This document shows, piece after piece, positions 34,601-44,571 of a DNA stretch of 61,640 nucleotides. The notes under the pieces were generated by a model. It saw only the letters and a program-made list of their open reading frames with translations. It did no database searches and was not told the origin of the DNA. A program made the position numbers and the translations under genes. Numbering within the stretch: the first letter of the stretch is position 1; each line of letters begins with the position of its first letter. The stretch spans positions 1 through 61,640 of the forward strand of contig CALGNO010000174.1 of assembly GCA_937958625.1 (NCBI GenBank), read 5' to 3'. This stretch comes from an uncultured Neomegalonema sp. (GTDB lineage Bacteria; Pseudomonadota; Alphaproteobacteria; Rhodobacterales; Rhodobacteraceae).

Positions 34601-35112
34601 CGCTGGTTCAGGACGGCGCAGGCGCCCTCGGGAAAACAGCCGATACTCGCCGGGGCATCGGTTCGGCCCGTCCAACCCGGCGTATCGCGTAGGCGTCCGG
34701 TGAGCGGGTCGACCGTCGGCTCTGGTCTATCGCGCGAGAGATCGTCATCGGGCGTCGAGGCCGCGTGGCGCAGGCTATAGACCGGTTCGATTGCCTCGAT
34801 CACGGGCAAGGCCGAAGGCTGCTCCTCCGGGACCGGATCGAGAAATATGATCGGATCGCTGGGACTGCGCAGGCTGGCCGAGGCAGAGCCGCCGACAACC
34901 GGCGCATCGGGCATGACCGCAATCGGCTCGGGGCTTGGCTCGGTATCGGCGGGCACCGGGATTGGCGCGCTCTCAGCCGATTCAACCGGGTCAGGATCGG
35001 CGTCGAAGATCAAAACCCCCGGCGGCACGTCGAACAGGACGGGCTCCTCCTCCGCCATGACAGGCAGCGCTAGGGCGCTGGCAGCCGAGACTATGGCAAG
35101 AAACCGGATCAT
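34597..35112 (-). CDS. Pro-rich exported hypothetical protein
   Basis: Protein of 171 residues with a clear Sec signal peptide (MIRFLAIVSAASALALPVMA, cleavage before EEEP). The mature part is acidic, Pro/Glu/Ser-rich and low in predicted structure (VPADTEPSPEPIAVMPDAP). It has two Cys near the end (IGCFPEGACAV) that could form a disulfide. Family not recognised. It is coupled to the thiamine pyrophosphokinase gene by a 4-base overlap, but no functional link is evident. Confidence 0.65.
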   Translation of the reverse strand: MIRFLAIVSAASALALPVMAEEEPVLFDVPPGVLIFDADPDPVESAESAPIPVPADTEPSPEPIAVMPDAPVVGGSASASLRSPSDPIIFLDPVPEEQPSALPVIEAIEPVYSLRHAASTPDDDLSRDRPEPTVDPLTGRLRDTPGWTGRTDAPASIGCFPEGACAVLNQR

Positions 35113-35151
35113 AACACGCTCGCCCCCTCCCGGATGCGTCGGAGCAAAAAG

Positions 35152-35442
35152 CTACGCCAAGGCAGGCAACAGGTCTTCCAATAACAACGTCCGCAGGAAC
35201 ATGACGATCAGCAACAGGACAAGCGGCGAGAAATCCAGCCCCCCCGCCGATGGCAGGATACGGCGGATCGGGGCCAGCATCGGATCGACCAGACTGTTGA
35301 TACCGGTATAGATCTGCCGCACGATATTGTTATTCAGGTTGATAATGTTGAACCCGACCAGAAAACTGAGGATCACATAGATCAACACCAGCCAGTAAAG
35401 CGCGGTGACGACGAAATCGACGAGAAAAAAGAGCGCGTTCAT
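35152..35442 (-). CDS. YggT family membrane protein
   Basis: Inner-membrane protein of 96 residues with two hydrophobic blocks (about 2-30 and 66-90) and the YggT hallmark VDPMLAPIRRILPSAGGLDFSP between them. YggT proteins are linked to osmotic tolerance and membrane organisation; the mechanism is unknown. ATG 35442 gives the normal family start; the track's 21 extra codons overlap the divergent promoter region. Confidence 0.85.
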   Translation of the reverse strand: MNALFFLVDFVVTALYWLVLIYVILSFLVGFNIINLNNNIVRQIYTGINSLVDPMLAPIRRILPSAGGLDFSPLVLLLIVMFLRTLLLEDLLPALA

Positions 35443-35545
35443 ACGGTCCTCGGGTTCGGGATGACGCTGCATGTTTACGCGCTGGGGCACCAAGCGGCAA
35501 GCCACGTGCCTTGCTTTCCCGCACAGGGGCGCTAGACACCCCTAC

Positions 35546-35764
35546 ATGGGATTACGCACACGCAAACTGGTCGGCAGCCTGATCATCTTTATCTGGCTTG
35601 TCGTGTTCAGCCTGGCCGCGATGGCCATTATCGCGCAATTCGAGCGCCAGCATATCATCGTCGAGACGCTGATCTATGCCGTGCTTGGCTTTGCGTGGAT
35701 TATCCCGCTGAAACCGGTTTTCGTCTGGATGGGCAAGGCACCGCGCCCACCCGAGGCCGAGTGA
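35546..35764 (+). CDS. DUF2842 family small membrane protein
   Basis: Protein of 72 residues with two membrane helices (about 10-30 and 41-60) and the short loop LKPVFVWMGK typical of DUF2842, a family common in alphaproteobacteria with no assigned role. ATG 35546 is internal to the track ORF. Its stop overlaps the GTG start of the next gene (GTGA). Confidence 0.75.
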   Translation: MGLRTRKLVGSLIIFIWLVVFSLAAMAIIAQFERQHIIVETLIYAVLGFAWIIPLKPVFVWMGKAPRPPEAE

Positions 35765-36708
35765 CACGCTCTGGCAGCCTTGGCATCACAGCCTTCGTCA
35801 TTGCGGCGATGGCGATCATCTCGCTGCAAGAGGCGATGGTCAAACTCCTGACCGACGATGTCTCGATCTGGCAGTTGCATATCCTGCGCTCGATTCTGGT
35901 GGTCGGCTTCGCCGTTATCGCGGCACGGTTTGTGTCGGCACTGGCATTGAAGCGGCTCGAGCGGCCTTTCTGGGCGCTGGCGCGGGCGCTGTTGTTGAGT
36001 TCGGCGTTCTTTTTGCTCTATTCGGGCTTGAGCTTTCTATCGCTGGCGCAATCGGGGGCGGTGTTTTTCACCGGCCCGTTGATCATCACTCTCTTCGCCG
36101 CGCTTTTTCTGGGCGAGAAGATCGGACCACGGCGGATTGCGGCATTGATCCTTGGGTTCTCCGGCGTCCTGGTGACCGCGCAGCCATGGCGGGATGGCCT
36201 CGATCCGGCGATCCTGTTCCCGCTCGGCGCGGCGATTTGCTATGCTTTCGGCGTGATGGTGACCCGCGGGAAGTGTTCGCAGGAGAGCGCGATCAGCCTA
36301 CAGGTGGTTCATCACAGCGTTTTCGGCATCCTGTCGCTGGCCGGGTTTGTCTTCGTGGCGGCCTTGCCCGTCGGGGTCGAGGCGCGGGAGGCGAATCCGT
36401 ACCTGCTGGGTGGCTGGAGCGCATTTGGTCTGATTGTCGGCCTGTTGATCATCGGAAATGCGGTCGCGAATCTGGTCGGGGCGCTCATGCTCACCCATGC
36501 CTACCAGACCAACGAATCGAGCGGCATTGCGCCGCTGGAATACAGCTATCTGGCCTTCGCGCCCCTGCTCGATATGGCGATCTGGGGCGACGCACCGGGG
36601 CTGTCGACGCTGATCGGAATCGCGCTGGTGGCCGGGGCGGGCGTGTTTATCGCAATCCGCTCGGCCCCGCCGCCGGAGCCGGTTATATCGCGAAATGCCG
36701 AGGGCTGA
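35761..36708 (+). CDS. DMT superfamily (EamA) transporter
   Basis: Inner-membrane protein of 315 residues with ten hydrophobic segments in two EamA repeats; LFAALFLGEKIGPRRIAALILGFSGVLV marks the end of the first repeat. Members export amino acids, purines or other metabolites; the substrate is not predictable here. The start is GTG 35761, overlapping the previous stop; the track ORF extends into the upstream gene's frame. No dedicated regulator lies nearby. Confidence 0.85.
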   Translation: MTRSGSLGITAFVIAAMAIISLQEAMVKLLTDDVSIWQLHILRSILVVGFAVIAARFVSALALKRLERPFWALARALLLSSAFFLLYSGLSFLSLAQSGAVFFTGPLIITLFAALFLGEKIGPRRIAALILGFSGVLVTAQPWRDGLDPAILFPLGAAICYAFGVMVTRGKCSQESAISLQVVHHSVFGILSLAGFVFVAALPVGVEAREANPYLLGGWSAFGLIVGLLIIGNAVANLVGALMLTHAYQTNESSGIAPLEYSYLAFAPLLDMAIWGDAPGLSTLIGIALVAGAGVFIAIRSAPPPEPVISRNAEG

Positions 36709-36732
36709 CGCCCCGGCCTGAGTCTCCGAAAA

Positions 36733-37530
36733 TCAGTGCCCGAGAATCTGGCTGAGGAATTCCTGAGTCCGGGGACTCTGCGGATTGCGGAAGAATTCTT
36801 CCGGTTCGTTCTGCTCGACGATCTGCCCGGCATCCATGAAGATCACGCGGTTGGCAACCTGACGCGCGAAGCCCATTTCGTGGGTCACGCAGATCATGGT
36901 CATGCCCTCTTCAGCAAGGCCGATCATGGTGTCGAGCACTTCCTTGATCATTTCGGGATCGAGGGCCGAGGTCGGCTCGTCGAACAGCATGATTTTTGGA
37001 CTCATGCAAAGCGAGCGCGCGATGGCGACGCGCTGTTGCTGGCCGCCCGAAAGCTGGCCGGGATACTTGTCCGCCTGTTCAGGAATTTTCACCCGCTCGA
37101 GGAAGTGCATCGCGACTTCCTCGGCCTTTTTCTTGGGCATCTTGCGAACCCAGATCGGCGCGAGGGTGCAGTTTTCGAGGATCGTCAGGTGCGGGAACAG
37201 GTTGAAGTGCTGAAAGCACATGCCGACCTCGCGGCGGATCTCGTCGATCTTTTTCAGGTCACCGGTCAGTTCGATGCCATCGACGACGATCTTGCCCTTC
37301 TGGTGTTCCTCCAGCCGGTTGATACAGCGGATCAGCGTCGATTTACCCGACCCGGACGGGCCGCAAACGACGATGCGCTCGCCCTCCATCACCGTCAGGT
37401 TGATATCGCGCAGGACGTGGAACGTGCCGTACCACTTGTTCATATTCTGGATCTGGATCGCGACCGTATCGGAGACTTTCATCTTCGACCGGTCGATTGC
37501 GCGTTCCTCGACGATGGCTGTGTCGGTCAT
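36733..37530 (-). CDS. bztD: Glutamate/glutamine/aspartate/asparagine ABC transporter ATP-binding protein BztD
   Basis: ABC ATPase of 265 residues for polar amino acid uptake. It has Walker [10 protein letters not shown], signature [15 protein letters not shown], Walker [15 protein letters not shown] and H-loop VTHEMGFA. The stretch [23 protein letters not shown] is typical of AapP/BztD. Last gene of the bzt operon, 12 bases after bztC. It converges with the DMT transporter. Confidence 0.93.
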   Translation of the reverse strand: MTDTAIVEERAIDRSKMKVSDTVAIQIQNMNKWYGTFHVLRDINLTVMEGERIVVCGPSGSGKSTLIRCINRLEEHQKGKIVVDGIELTGDLKKIDEIRREVGMCFQHFNLFPHLTILENCTLAPIWVRKMPKKKAEEVAMHFLERVKIPEQADKYPGQLSGGQQQRVAIARSLCMSPKIMLFDEPTSALDPEMIKEVLDTMIGLAEEGMTMICVTHEMGFARQVANRVIFMDAGQIVEQNEPEEFFRNPQSPRTQEFLSQILGH

Positions 37531-37542
37531 CAGGTTGCGTCC

Positions 37543-39714
37543 TTATCTTGCGTGGCCGCGGCGGAGCCTGCGCTCCATGAACATCGAATAGCGGGACATG
37601 CCGAAGCAGAAAATGAAGAAGATCGCTGCGGTCAGCAGATACCCGGTGGGGTTGGTGACGGGCACGGCCCAGCTTGAATCGCTGAAGCTGTTCTGGACCA
37701 TGCCGAGAAGATCGAAGAGGCCGATGATCAGCACCAGCACCGTATCCTTGAACAGACCAATGAAGGTGTTGACGATGCCGGGGATCACGAGCGTCAGCGC
37801 CTGTGGCATCACGATCAGACGCATCTTTTGCGCATAGCCAAGGCCGAGGGAGTCTGCGCCCTCGTATTGGCCCTTCGAGATCGCCTGAAGGCCCCCGCGC
37901 ACGACCTCGGCCATATAGGCAGAGGCAAAGAGCGCGACGCCGATCAGGGCGCGCAGCAGCTTGTTGAACTCGGTCCCCTCGGGCAGGAACAGCGGCAGCA
38001 TTACCGAAGCCATGAACAGCACGGTAATCAGCGGCACCCCGCGCCAGAACTCGATGAAGACCGTCGACAGGATACGCACGGCGGGCAGGGTCGAGCGGCG
38101 GCCCAGCGCCAGCAGGATACCGAGGGGCAGCGACACCACGATGCCCGCAATCGCGACCACCAGCGTGACCAGCAACCCGCCCCAGAGGTTCGTTTCGACC
38201 TCGGGCAACGGCCAGACGGCGCGTGGAATGTCGAGGGGGGCGACCCCGGCTTCCGCACCATCGGCCAAATGGCTGTGGGCGGCCAGATGCTCGGGCGACA
38301 GGAACTGGTCGAGACGCCCGGCAGAGGTCAGCTCGATCAGATCGACCAGCCATGGACCGCCGATAAAGGCGACGACACCGACGATCAGGGCCAGAATGAC
38401 GATGGTTTTACCGATGCTCTTGCTGAACCCGGCAATCGCCTCGTGCCACTCGGGCCGGTTCATCCCGTTCAGGGCCATCAGCGCAAAGCCGATCAGCACC
38501 ACGAGCAACAGCGCGAAAATCAGCCAGCCGACGGGCAGAGACGCCGTTTCCAGCGCACCGCTTCCATAGGCTCCTGCAATCATCACCAGCGCCGGTATCG
38601 CGATCATGATCCGCACGATCAGGTTAATCGCCCGACCGGCGGTCATCACATAGAGGATCACCAGAGCGCCGATGCCCGCACTGATCTTGCCGAGCAAGGC
38701 AACCGGCAAGGGCAGGCGAATGACGGACCCCTCGCCCTCGCGGGTCAGGCTGCCATCGGCGAACGCATAGCCGGTGGTCGGCTCGATGAAGGACCAGACG
38801 AAATACGCAATCGCCGCGATGATCACCAGTGACAAGAGCAGCGCGCTGAAAGCATTCGCGCCCAGCACCGATGCGATCAACCACAGGCCCAGTCCGAATG
38901 CGGCGACGACGCCAAGCCCGATCCAGAACCCGACACTGCCCTCGGCATCACCGCCGGTCAGCAGCAGATAGGCAAAGACCGGGAAGACCGTCAGCATCAA
39001 CACGGCGACCAGCTTGCGGCCCACGGGCTTGGCGAGCAGCAGGAACAGCGCACCGACGGCGACCAGAATCCAGGCACCGATGGGCGTGTAGTCGAAGAAA
39101 TACCCCATGGGCGAGGCCATTTCGGGGTCATAAACATCGTTGAACAGCGCAACGCCGTCATTCTCGATCGGCTGGGTCGACCACCAGAACAGCACGACCC
39201 CGGCGACGATCAGCAACGCACCCCAAAGCCAGCGGCGCGGCACCGAATCCGAGACCAGCCAAGCGATCCCGACGGACCCCACTAGAAAGACGAGGTCGGG
39301 CCGCCAAAGCTCGGATTCGGGATAGCGGCCATAGGTGAACGCTTTCCACTTCGCATCGACATAGGGCCAGCAGGCACCGAACCAGTCCTGCGGATGCGGG
39401 CCGCCCTGGGCGATTGTCGCGCAGACCTCGCGCTTCAGCCCCTCGGGATCGGTCCAGACGGCCTCGATAAGCGCAAAGCTGATCAGGCTCCAACCGACCG
39501 TGACGCCGAAATACAGCACGGCAACGGTGAGAATCAGCATCAACAGCGAAGAAATCGCAGCACCGATGCTGGAGTAATCCGTGATCGAGTTCAGAAAGTT
39601 CTGGCGTAGCCAGCCCTGAAATCCGGCCTCGCTTGCCGGGGGCGACAGCAAGGGCGCATCCTCGGTACGGACATAGCCAATCTGGTTGGCGAGTTCGGCG
39701 TGGGTCTCACTCAT
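37543..39714 (-). CDS. bztC: Amino acid ABC transporter permease BztC, unusually long
   Basis: Inner-membrane permease of 723 residues. The conserved HisM-type domain is at about 500-720, with the EAA loop [21 protein letters not shown] and [15 protein letters not shown]. Family members (AapM/BztC) usually have about 380-435 residues. Here about 300 more form a series of extra hydrophobic segments between an N-terminal part like BztC ([14 protein letters not shown]) and the permease core. The reading frame is clean throughout, so the extension is real rather than a fusion artefact. Whether it affects transport is unknown. It lies 13 bases after bztB. Confidence 0.9.
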   Translation of the reverse strand: MSETHAELANQIGYVRTEDAPLLSPPASEAGFQGWLRQNFLNSITDYSSIGAAISSLLMLILTVAVLYFGVTVGWSLISFALIEAVWTDPEGLKREVCATIAQGGPHPQDWFGACWPYVDAKWKAFTYGRYPESELWRPDLVFLVGSVGIAWLVSDSVPRRWLWGALLIVAGVVLFWWSTQPIENDGVALFNDVYDPEMASPMGYFFDYTPIGAWILVAVGALFLLLAKPVGRKLVAVLMLTVFPVFAYLLLTGGDAEGSVGFWIGLGVVAAFGLGLWLIASVLGANAFSALLLSLVIIAAIAYFVWSFIEPTTGYAFADGSLTREGEGSVIRLPLPVALLGKISAGIGALVILYVMTAGRAINLIVRIMIAIPALVMIAGAYGSGALETASLPVGWLIFALLLVVLIGFALMALNGMNRPEWHEAIAGFSKSIGKTIVILALIVGVVAFIGGPWLVDLIELTSAGRLDQFLSPEHLAAHSHLADGAEAGVAPLDIPRAVWPLPEVETNLWGGLLVTLVVAIAGIVVSLPLGILLALGRRSTLPAVRILSTVFIEFWRGVPLITVLFMASVMLPLFLPEGTEFNKLLRALIGVALFASAYMAEVVRGGLQAISKGQYEGADSLGLGYAQKMRLIVMPQALTLVIPGIVNTFIGLFKDTVLVLIIGLFDLLGMVQNSFSDSSWAVPVTNPTGYLLTAAIFFIFCFGMSRYSMFMERRLRRGHAR

Positions 39715-39727
39715 GGCTCGTCCCTTC

Positions 39728-41014
39728 CTATCGCTCGACCAGCATCATGCGGTCATTGAACCAGTTCATGAAGGCAGCGGTGCCCAGCGAAATCAGCAGA
39801 TAGACCATCATCATCATGAAGATCATCTCGATCTCCTGCCCCACTTGGTTCAGGGCCGTGCCTGCGAAAACCGACACGATGTCGGGATAAGCGATGGCGA
39901 CGGCGAGGGAGGAGTTCTTGGTCAGGTTCAGGAATTGCGAGGTCAGGGGCGGAATTATCACCCGCATCGCCTGCGGAATGATGACCTTGCGCAGGGTGAC
40001 GGTCGGGCTGATGCCCAGCGCCTTGGCGGCCTCGGTCTGGCCGCCCGGCACCGCCAGGATGCCTGCGCGCACGATCTCGGCAATAAAGCTCGCGGTATAG
40101 AGCGACAGGGCCAGCCACAGGGCGATGAACTCGGGCTTGATGACGATACCGGGGGCCGGATTACCGGCGCTCGGGGTCTCGAAGCCGGCGCGGATCGGGC
40201 CGACCTTGCGACCGTCAGGCATCAGATCGTCGGCGGCGCGGAAGTTCGCAAACTCCCACTCCATCGGCGCGCCCATGGCATAGAAGGTGGCGAGGGGAAT
40301 CGCGACCAGCAGAGCCAGCCCGACCCAGAACATCGGGAACGGGCGACCGGTCGCCTCCTGCCGCTTTTTCATCGCCCAGGACAGCGCCCAGACCAGCAGC
40401 GCCGTGCCGATAAAGGCCCAGACGACGGTGCCGAAGCCTTCAAAAAACTGTGGATAGGGACCGAAGAGGCCAAATTTGTTGATGCCGAACACATCACCGG
40501 CGAGCTGCACCCGCTCGCGCTTGCCCGGCAACAGTTCGATCAGCAGGAAGTACCAGAAGAAAATTTGCAGCAGCAGCGGGATATTGCGCAGCAGCTCGAC
40601 ATAGGCCGTCGCGAACCCGCGCAGCACGACGTTGGTCGACAGGCGAAAGATGCCGATGATGAAACCCAGCAGGGTCGCGGCAATGATACCGATGACCGAA
40701 ACGGCCAAGGTATTGATCACCCCGATCCAGAACACATCGAGATAGGTGGCAACTCCGGCGCGGGATTCGACCATGAAGGTGCCGAGGGTCGTCAGCATCC
40801 GGAAACCGCTGGTCTCGCCCAAAAACCCAAAGCCTGAGCGTTTCTCGGCATCGGCCAGATTGGTGATCGTATTGTCGAGAATCCACGCAAAGAACGCGAC
40901 GACGGCGGCGAGCAAAAGAACCTGAAATACAAGGCCCCGTGCCTTCGGATCGTAGAGCAGCGAGGTCAGGCCGCCGCTATCCTCCGATTGTTCCGAAGCG
41001 GTCGTGGAAGTCAT
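39728..41014 (-). CDS. bztB: Amino acid ABC transporter permease BztB
   Basis: Partner permease of 428 residues (AapQ/BztB). An N-terminal membrane segment, a long periplasmic loop ([20 protein letters not shown]) and the permease core follow in order. The EAA loop is [21 protein letters not shown], and [16 protein letters not shown] is also typical. ATG 41014 is used; the track adds 19 codons from the region holding the hairpin. It forms the channel with BztC. Confidence 0.92.
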   Translation of the reverse strand: MTSTTASEQSEDSGGLTSLLYDPKARGLVFQVLLLAAVVAFFAWILDNTITNLADAEKRSGFGFLGETSGFRMLTTLGTFMVESRAGVATYLDVFWIGVINTLAVSVIGIIAATLLGFIIGIFRLSTNVVLRGFATAYVELLRNIPLLLQIFFWYFLLIELLPGKRERVQLAGDVFGINKFGLFGPYPQFFEGFGTVVWAFIGTALLVWALSWAMKKRQEATGRPFPMFWVGLALLVAIPLATFYAMGAPMEWEFANFRAADDLMPDGRKVGPIRAGFETPSAGNPAPGIVIKPEFIALWLALSLYTASFIAEIVRAGILAVPGGQTEAAKALGISPTVTLRKVIIPQAMRVIIPPLTSQFLNLTKNSSLAVAIAYPDIVSVFAGTALNQVGQEIEMIFMMMMVYLLISLGTAAFMNWFNDRMMLVER

Positions 41015-41066
41015 GCTTGGCCTCGACGGTAAAGGGATAAAACGAGGCGCACCGAATCCGGCACGC

Positions 41067-41101
41067 CCCAAAGAAAAGCGCCGCCCGGTTACGGGCGGCG
41101 C
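41067..41101 (-). terminator. Intra-operon hairpin with T-tract between bztA and bztB
   Basis: On the minus strand, GCGCCGCCCG, loop TAAC and CGGGCGGCGC form a perfect 10-bp stem followed by TTTTCTTT. It begins 10 bases after the bztA stop and precedes bztB. It is probably a partial terminator giving excess binding protein over the membrane components. Confidence 0.85.
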
Positions 41102-41111
41102 ATATCAGGAT

Positions 41112-42137
41112 TTAGCGGATGGGCGGAGCGTAGATCAGGCCGCCATTGGTCCACAGCGCGTTGACCGACCCTTCGCGGGCCAGTTTCAGCGGCGTGTTGG
41201 CGCCGACATTGGCTTCATAGCTTTCGCCGTAGTTGCCGACCTGGCTGATGACCTGCATCGCCCAGTCATTCGGCAGGCCAAGCTGCTCGCCGAAGGTGCC
41301 TTCGGTGCCCAGCAGGCGCTTGATGTTCGGGTTGTCCGAATCGGCCATTTCGGCGGCATTGGCCGAGGTCACGCCCAGTTCTTCGGCGTTGATCATGGCG
41401 TTCAGCGTCCACTTGACGATGTTGAACCACGTATCATCACCCTGACGCACGACGGGGCCGAGCGGCTCTTTCGAGATCACTTCGGGCAGAACCGTGTGGG
41501 CTTCGGGATCGGCCAGCTTCAGACGCTGGGCGGCAAGGCCCGAGCGGTCCGTCGTGTAGACCTGACAACGACCGCTGTCATAGGCGGCGACAACCTCGTC
41601 GGCCTTCTCAAAGGCGACCAGCTCGAAGCTCATGTTGTTGGCACGGAAGTAATCCGTGATGTTCAGCTCGGTGGTCGTGCCGGTGTTGGTGCAGATCGAG
41701 GCACCGTCCAGCTCGGTGGCCGAGGTCACGCCCAACTCGGACGGCACCATCATGCCCTGACCATCGTAATAGTTCACGCCAGCGAAGTTCAGGCCCAGCT
41801 GCGTGTCGCGAGTCATCGTCCACGTCGTGTTACGCGACAGGATGTCGACTTCGCCCGAGGACAGCGCGGTAAAGCGCTCCTTGGCCGAAAGCGGGGTGAA
41901 CTTCACGGCATCGGCATCGCCGAACACGGCGGCAGCGACGCCGCGGCAGAAGTCCACGTCAATGCCGGTCCAGTTACCCGCGTCATCTTGGCTGGAAAAG
42001 CCGGGAAGACCCTGGGACACGCCGCATTGGATCGAGCCCTTTGCCTTGATGTCTTCGAGGGTGTCGGCGGAGGCAGCGGAGGCGCCAGCGGCCATGCCGA
42101 TAGCGGTCAACGCGCCAAGTGCGTAACGAAGTTTCAT
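41112..42137 (-). CDS. bztA: Amino acid ABC transporter substrate-binding protein BztA
   Basis: Periplasmic protein of 341 residues with a Sec signal (MKLRYALGALTAIGMAAGASAASA). Family motifs: GSIQCGVSQGLPGFSS, IDVDFCRGVAAAVFGD, LSRNTTWTMTRDTQLGLNF, and VRQGDDTWFNIVKWTLNAMI late in the chain. It binds glutamate, glutamine, aspartate or asparagine by family precedent. First gene of the bzt operon and divergent from metC. Confidence 0.93.
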   Translation of the reverse strand: MKLRYALGALTAIGMAAGASAASADTLEDIKAKGSIQCGVSQGLPGFSSQDDAGNWTGIDVDFCRGVAAAVFGDADAVKFTPLSAKERFTALSSGEVDILSRNTTWTMTRDTQLGLNFAGVNYYDGQGMMVPSELGVTSATELDGASICTNTGTTTELNITDYFRANNMSFELVAFEKADEVVAAYDSGRCQVYTTDRSGLAAQRLKLADPEAHTVLPEVISKEPLGPVVRQGDDTWFNIVKWTLNAMINAEELGVTSANAAEMADSDNPNIKRLLGTEGTFGEQLGLPNDWAMQVISQVGNYGESYEANVGANTPLKLAREGSVNALWTNGGLIYAPPIR

Positions 42138-42415
42138 GATAACTCTCCCTGAGTTTTTTAGTCGGTTCGATACCGGACGCGTCCTGACGGATCACGTTCG
42201 GTGCGACCCTGCATCACTAAAGGAAATAGTTTCAACAGTCCAATTGCCGAAAAAACGGCATATCGCGTTATTTTTCCGATTTTTGCTTCGCAATCCCCGC
42301 CCGGCAGCGGGTGCCGCTACGGTAGCCTCGCGCAACGCAGCATTCGAGCAAGCTGCCCGATGACGCCGCCGCGATGCCGTGCTAGCCCTGATCCGAAGTG
42401 AAACGGAGCAGCGTG
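42138..42415. promoter_or_regulatory. bztA-metC divergent promoter region
   Basis: These 278 bases hold no gene. They contain a TGCCG-AAAAAA-CGGCA inverted repeat (42245-42260) on the bztA side, in an otherwise AT-richer stretch, which could be a regulator site. No riboswitch for S-adenosylmethionine or its relatives was recognised before metC. Confidence 0.4.
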
Positions 42416-43600
42416 ATGAAAGACGGTACGAAGGCAACCCATGCAGGGCGCAGACCCAAGGATTATGACGGTGTGGTCAACCCGCCGGTCATGCACGCCT
42501 CGACCATCCTCTACCCCACCGTCGCGGATATGGAGATTGAGCGCCGCACCCGTGCCGGAGACGGCGTGACCTATGGCGTCCACGGCACCGCCACGACCTT
42601 TGCGCTGGAAGACGCGATCAAGGCGCTGGAGGGCGGATACCGCACGCGACTGCAACCGTCGGGCCTCGCGGCCTGTACCCTGCCATTGCTGGCCTTCGCC
42701 TCGGCGGGACATCATGTGCTGATTACCGACAGCGTCTATGGTCCCACGCGCCAGTTCTGTGACGGGATGCTGACGCGGATGGGCGTCGAGGTCGAGTACT
42801 ATGATCCGCTGATCGGCGGCGGCATTCGCGAGTTGCTGCGCAAGAACACCTCGGTCGTCTGGGTCGAAAGCCCCGGCAGTTGGACCTTTGAAATGCAGGA
42901 CATCCCCGCCATCGCCGCCGAGGCGCATCAGGTCGGCGCGACGGTGATCATGGACAACACTTGGGCCTCGCCGCTCTATTACAAACCCTTTGAGCACGGC
43001 GTCGATGTGTCTGTGCAGGCCGTGACCAAGTATATCTCCGGCCATTCGGATTTGGTCATGGGGTCTGTCACCTGCACCGAGGAAGCCTATCCGAAATTCC
43101 AGCGCGCGCAGATGGAGACGGGGATTTGTCCGTCCCCCGACGATGTCTACCTGGCCATGCGCGGCATCCGCACGATCCATGTGCGCCTGCCTCACCACAT
43201 GCAGGCCGGTCTGAAGGTCGCCGAATGGCTGGCCGAGCGCGAAGAAGTGGCGCAGGTGGTTCACCCTGCCTTGCCCGGTGATCCGGGACATGAGTTGTGG
43301 AAGCGCGATTTCCTCGGCGCGTCGAGCCTTTTTGCCTTTATTCTCAAGCCAGAATTTTCCGGCAAGGCGGGTCAGGCCGCGATGCTGGACACTATGAAGC
43401 TGTTCGGCATGGGCTATTCATGGGGCGGGTTCGAGAGTTTGCTCATCCCCATCGACCCGCCAAAGATTCGCACCGCAACCGAATGGCCGCGTCCGGGGCG
43501 TGCGGACGGTGCGATGATGCGAATTCACGTGGGGTTGGAGGACGTCGGCGATCTGCTGGACGATCTCGACGAGGGCTTCGCACGGCTGCGCGCGGGGTGA
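42416..43600 (+). CDS. metC: Cystathionine beta-lyase
   Basis: PLP enzyme of 394 residues that cleaves cystathionine to homocysteine, pyruvate and ammonium. Markers are THAGRRPKDYDGVVNPPV at the start, the catalytic PLP Lys in QAVTKYISGHSDLVMG (near 205), and YSWGGFESLLIP with GLEDVGDLLDDL near the end. ATG 42416 follows GGAG nine bases upstream; the track begins six codons earlier at GTG. The internal ending distinguishes MetC from MetB only by family resemblance. Confidence 0.9.
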   Translation: MKDGTKATHAGRRPKDYDGVVNPPVMHASTILYPTVADMEIERRTRAGDGVTYGVHGTATTFALEDAIKALEGGYRTRLQPSGLAACTLPLLAFASAGHHVLITDSVYGPTRQFCDGMLTRMGVEVEYYDPLIGGGIRELLRKNTSVVWVESPGSWTFEMQDIPAIAAEAHQVGATVIMDNTWASPLYYKPFEHGVDVSVQAVTKYISGHSDLVMGSVTCTEEAYPKFQRAQMETGICPSPDDVYLAMRGIRTIHVRLPHHMQAGLKVAEWLAEREEVAQVVHPALPGDPGHELWKRDFLGASSLFAFILKPEFSGKAGQAAMLDTMKLFGMGYSWGGFESLLIPIDPPKIRTATEWPRPGRADGAMMRIHVGLEDVGDLLDDLDEGFARLRAG

Positions 43601-43627
43601 GGGAATTAATCCCGATCCTTAGGGTAC

Positions 43628-43720
43628 TGTCATTCCCGCGAAAGCGGGAATCCATCTCTCCACAGACTCCAAGGTCGGATATTGTTAAAAAAATGGACGT
43701 CCGTTTGCGCGGGCATCACA
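43628..43720. repeat. Palindromic interspersed repeat overlapping the modA start
   Basis: TGTCATTCCCGCGAAAGCGGGAATCCA forms a perfect hairpin (TTCCCGC-GAAA-GCGGGAA, 43633-43650). About 40 bases on, TGGACGTCCGTTTGCGCGGG followed by CATCACA looks like the opposite half. This is the well-known GTCATTCCCGCG type of proteobacterial extragenic repeat. The second half contains the ATG assigned to the modA-like gene. Confidence 0.75.
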
Positions 43721-44460
43721 AGCGTGGGTACGCGGCGCGTATCCTTTTCGCCGCACTTCTCGTCGCCGCGCCTGTCTCTGCTGCCGAGCCGCTGCGCGTC
43801 TTTGCCGCCGCCTCACTGACCGATGCGCTGGATGACGTGCTGGCGCAGTGCCCGGGCGACGACGGGACGCCTCCCATGGGCGTCTATGCGGGCAGCGGCA
43901 CGCTGGCGCGGCAGATCGAGCAGGGCGCGCCCGCCGACATCGTCATCTCGGCCAATCCCGACTGGATGGATTGGCTCGCGGACCGGGGAATGATCGACGC
44001 GGAAACCCGCAAACCGCTGCTGTCAAACCGCCTTGTCGTGATTTCGACCCGCGAGCAAGACGCAGAGCGTGACTGGACCGAAGCCCTGCGCAATGCAGGT
44101 GACAGCGGCATCGCCGTCGCCGATCTCGCCTCGGTTCCCGCTGGCATCTATGCGCGGCAAGCTTTGGCGGCGGCGGGGCTGCTGGACAGATCGCGGCTGA
44201 TACAGGCGTCAAACGTGCGCGAGGCGCTGGCTTGGGTGACACGGGGGGCGTTGGAGATGGGGATCGTCTACCGCTCCGATGCCATGGCGAGCGGCTTGGG
44301 TCATATCCTGCCGATAGATCCAACCCTGCATGACCCGATCCGCTATCCGATGGCGCGGGTCACGGGGCGCGGCGGGGCGGCGGCGGATGCGCTGATGCAG
44401 TGCCTTGGCAGTGAAAAAGCCGCAGCGGTTTTCAAACGCCACGGCTTCATTCCGCTTTAG
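43693..44460 (+). CDS. modA: ModA-like molybdate/tungstate-binding protein, solitary
   Basis: Periplasmic binding protein of 255 residues. The signal peptide runs through LFAALLVAAPVSAAEP, then VFAAASLTDALDDVL, AGSGTLARQIEQGAPADIVIS, RLVVIS and LEMGIVYRSDA, all ModA features. No modB or modC is nearby, so it either feeds a transporter elsewhere or binds another oxyanion. The ATG lies inside a palindromic repeat that supplies the first residues (MDVRLRGHH); TTG 43705 is an alternative. The track ORF begins inside metC. Confidence 0.82.
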   Translation: MDVRLRGHHKRGYAARILFAALLVAAPVSAAEPLRVFAAASLTDALDDVLAQCPGDDGTPPMGVYAGSGTLARQIEQGAPADIVISANPDWMDWLADRGMIDAETRKPLLSNRLVVISTREQDAERDWTEALRNAGDSGIAVADLASVPAGIYARQALAAAGLLDRSRLIQASNVREALAWVTRGALEMGIVYRSDAMASGLGHILPIDPTLHDPIRYPMARVTGRGGAAADALMQCLGSEKAAAVFKRHGFIPL

Positions 44461-44571
44461 GTGGTTTGCCTAGAGACGTGCCGGTTTATTCGGAATCGAA
44501 AGCCGCTGCCTCTCGGATTCGGCTCGAACGCGCCTTTCGATGCACATGGTTCGAAGCAAACCTGAAACGCT

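Noticed and set aside
42361-42415. SAM or SAH riboswitch ahead of metC
   Set aside because: The leader is short and lacks the conserved cores of the riboswitch classes I can recognise.
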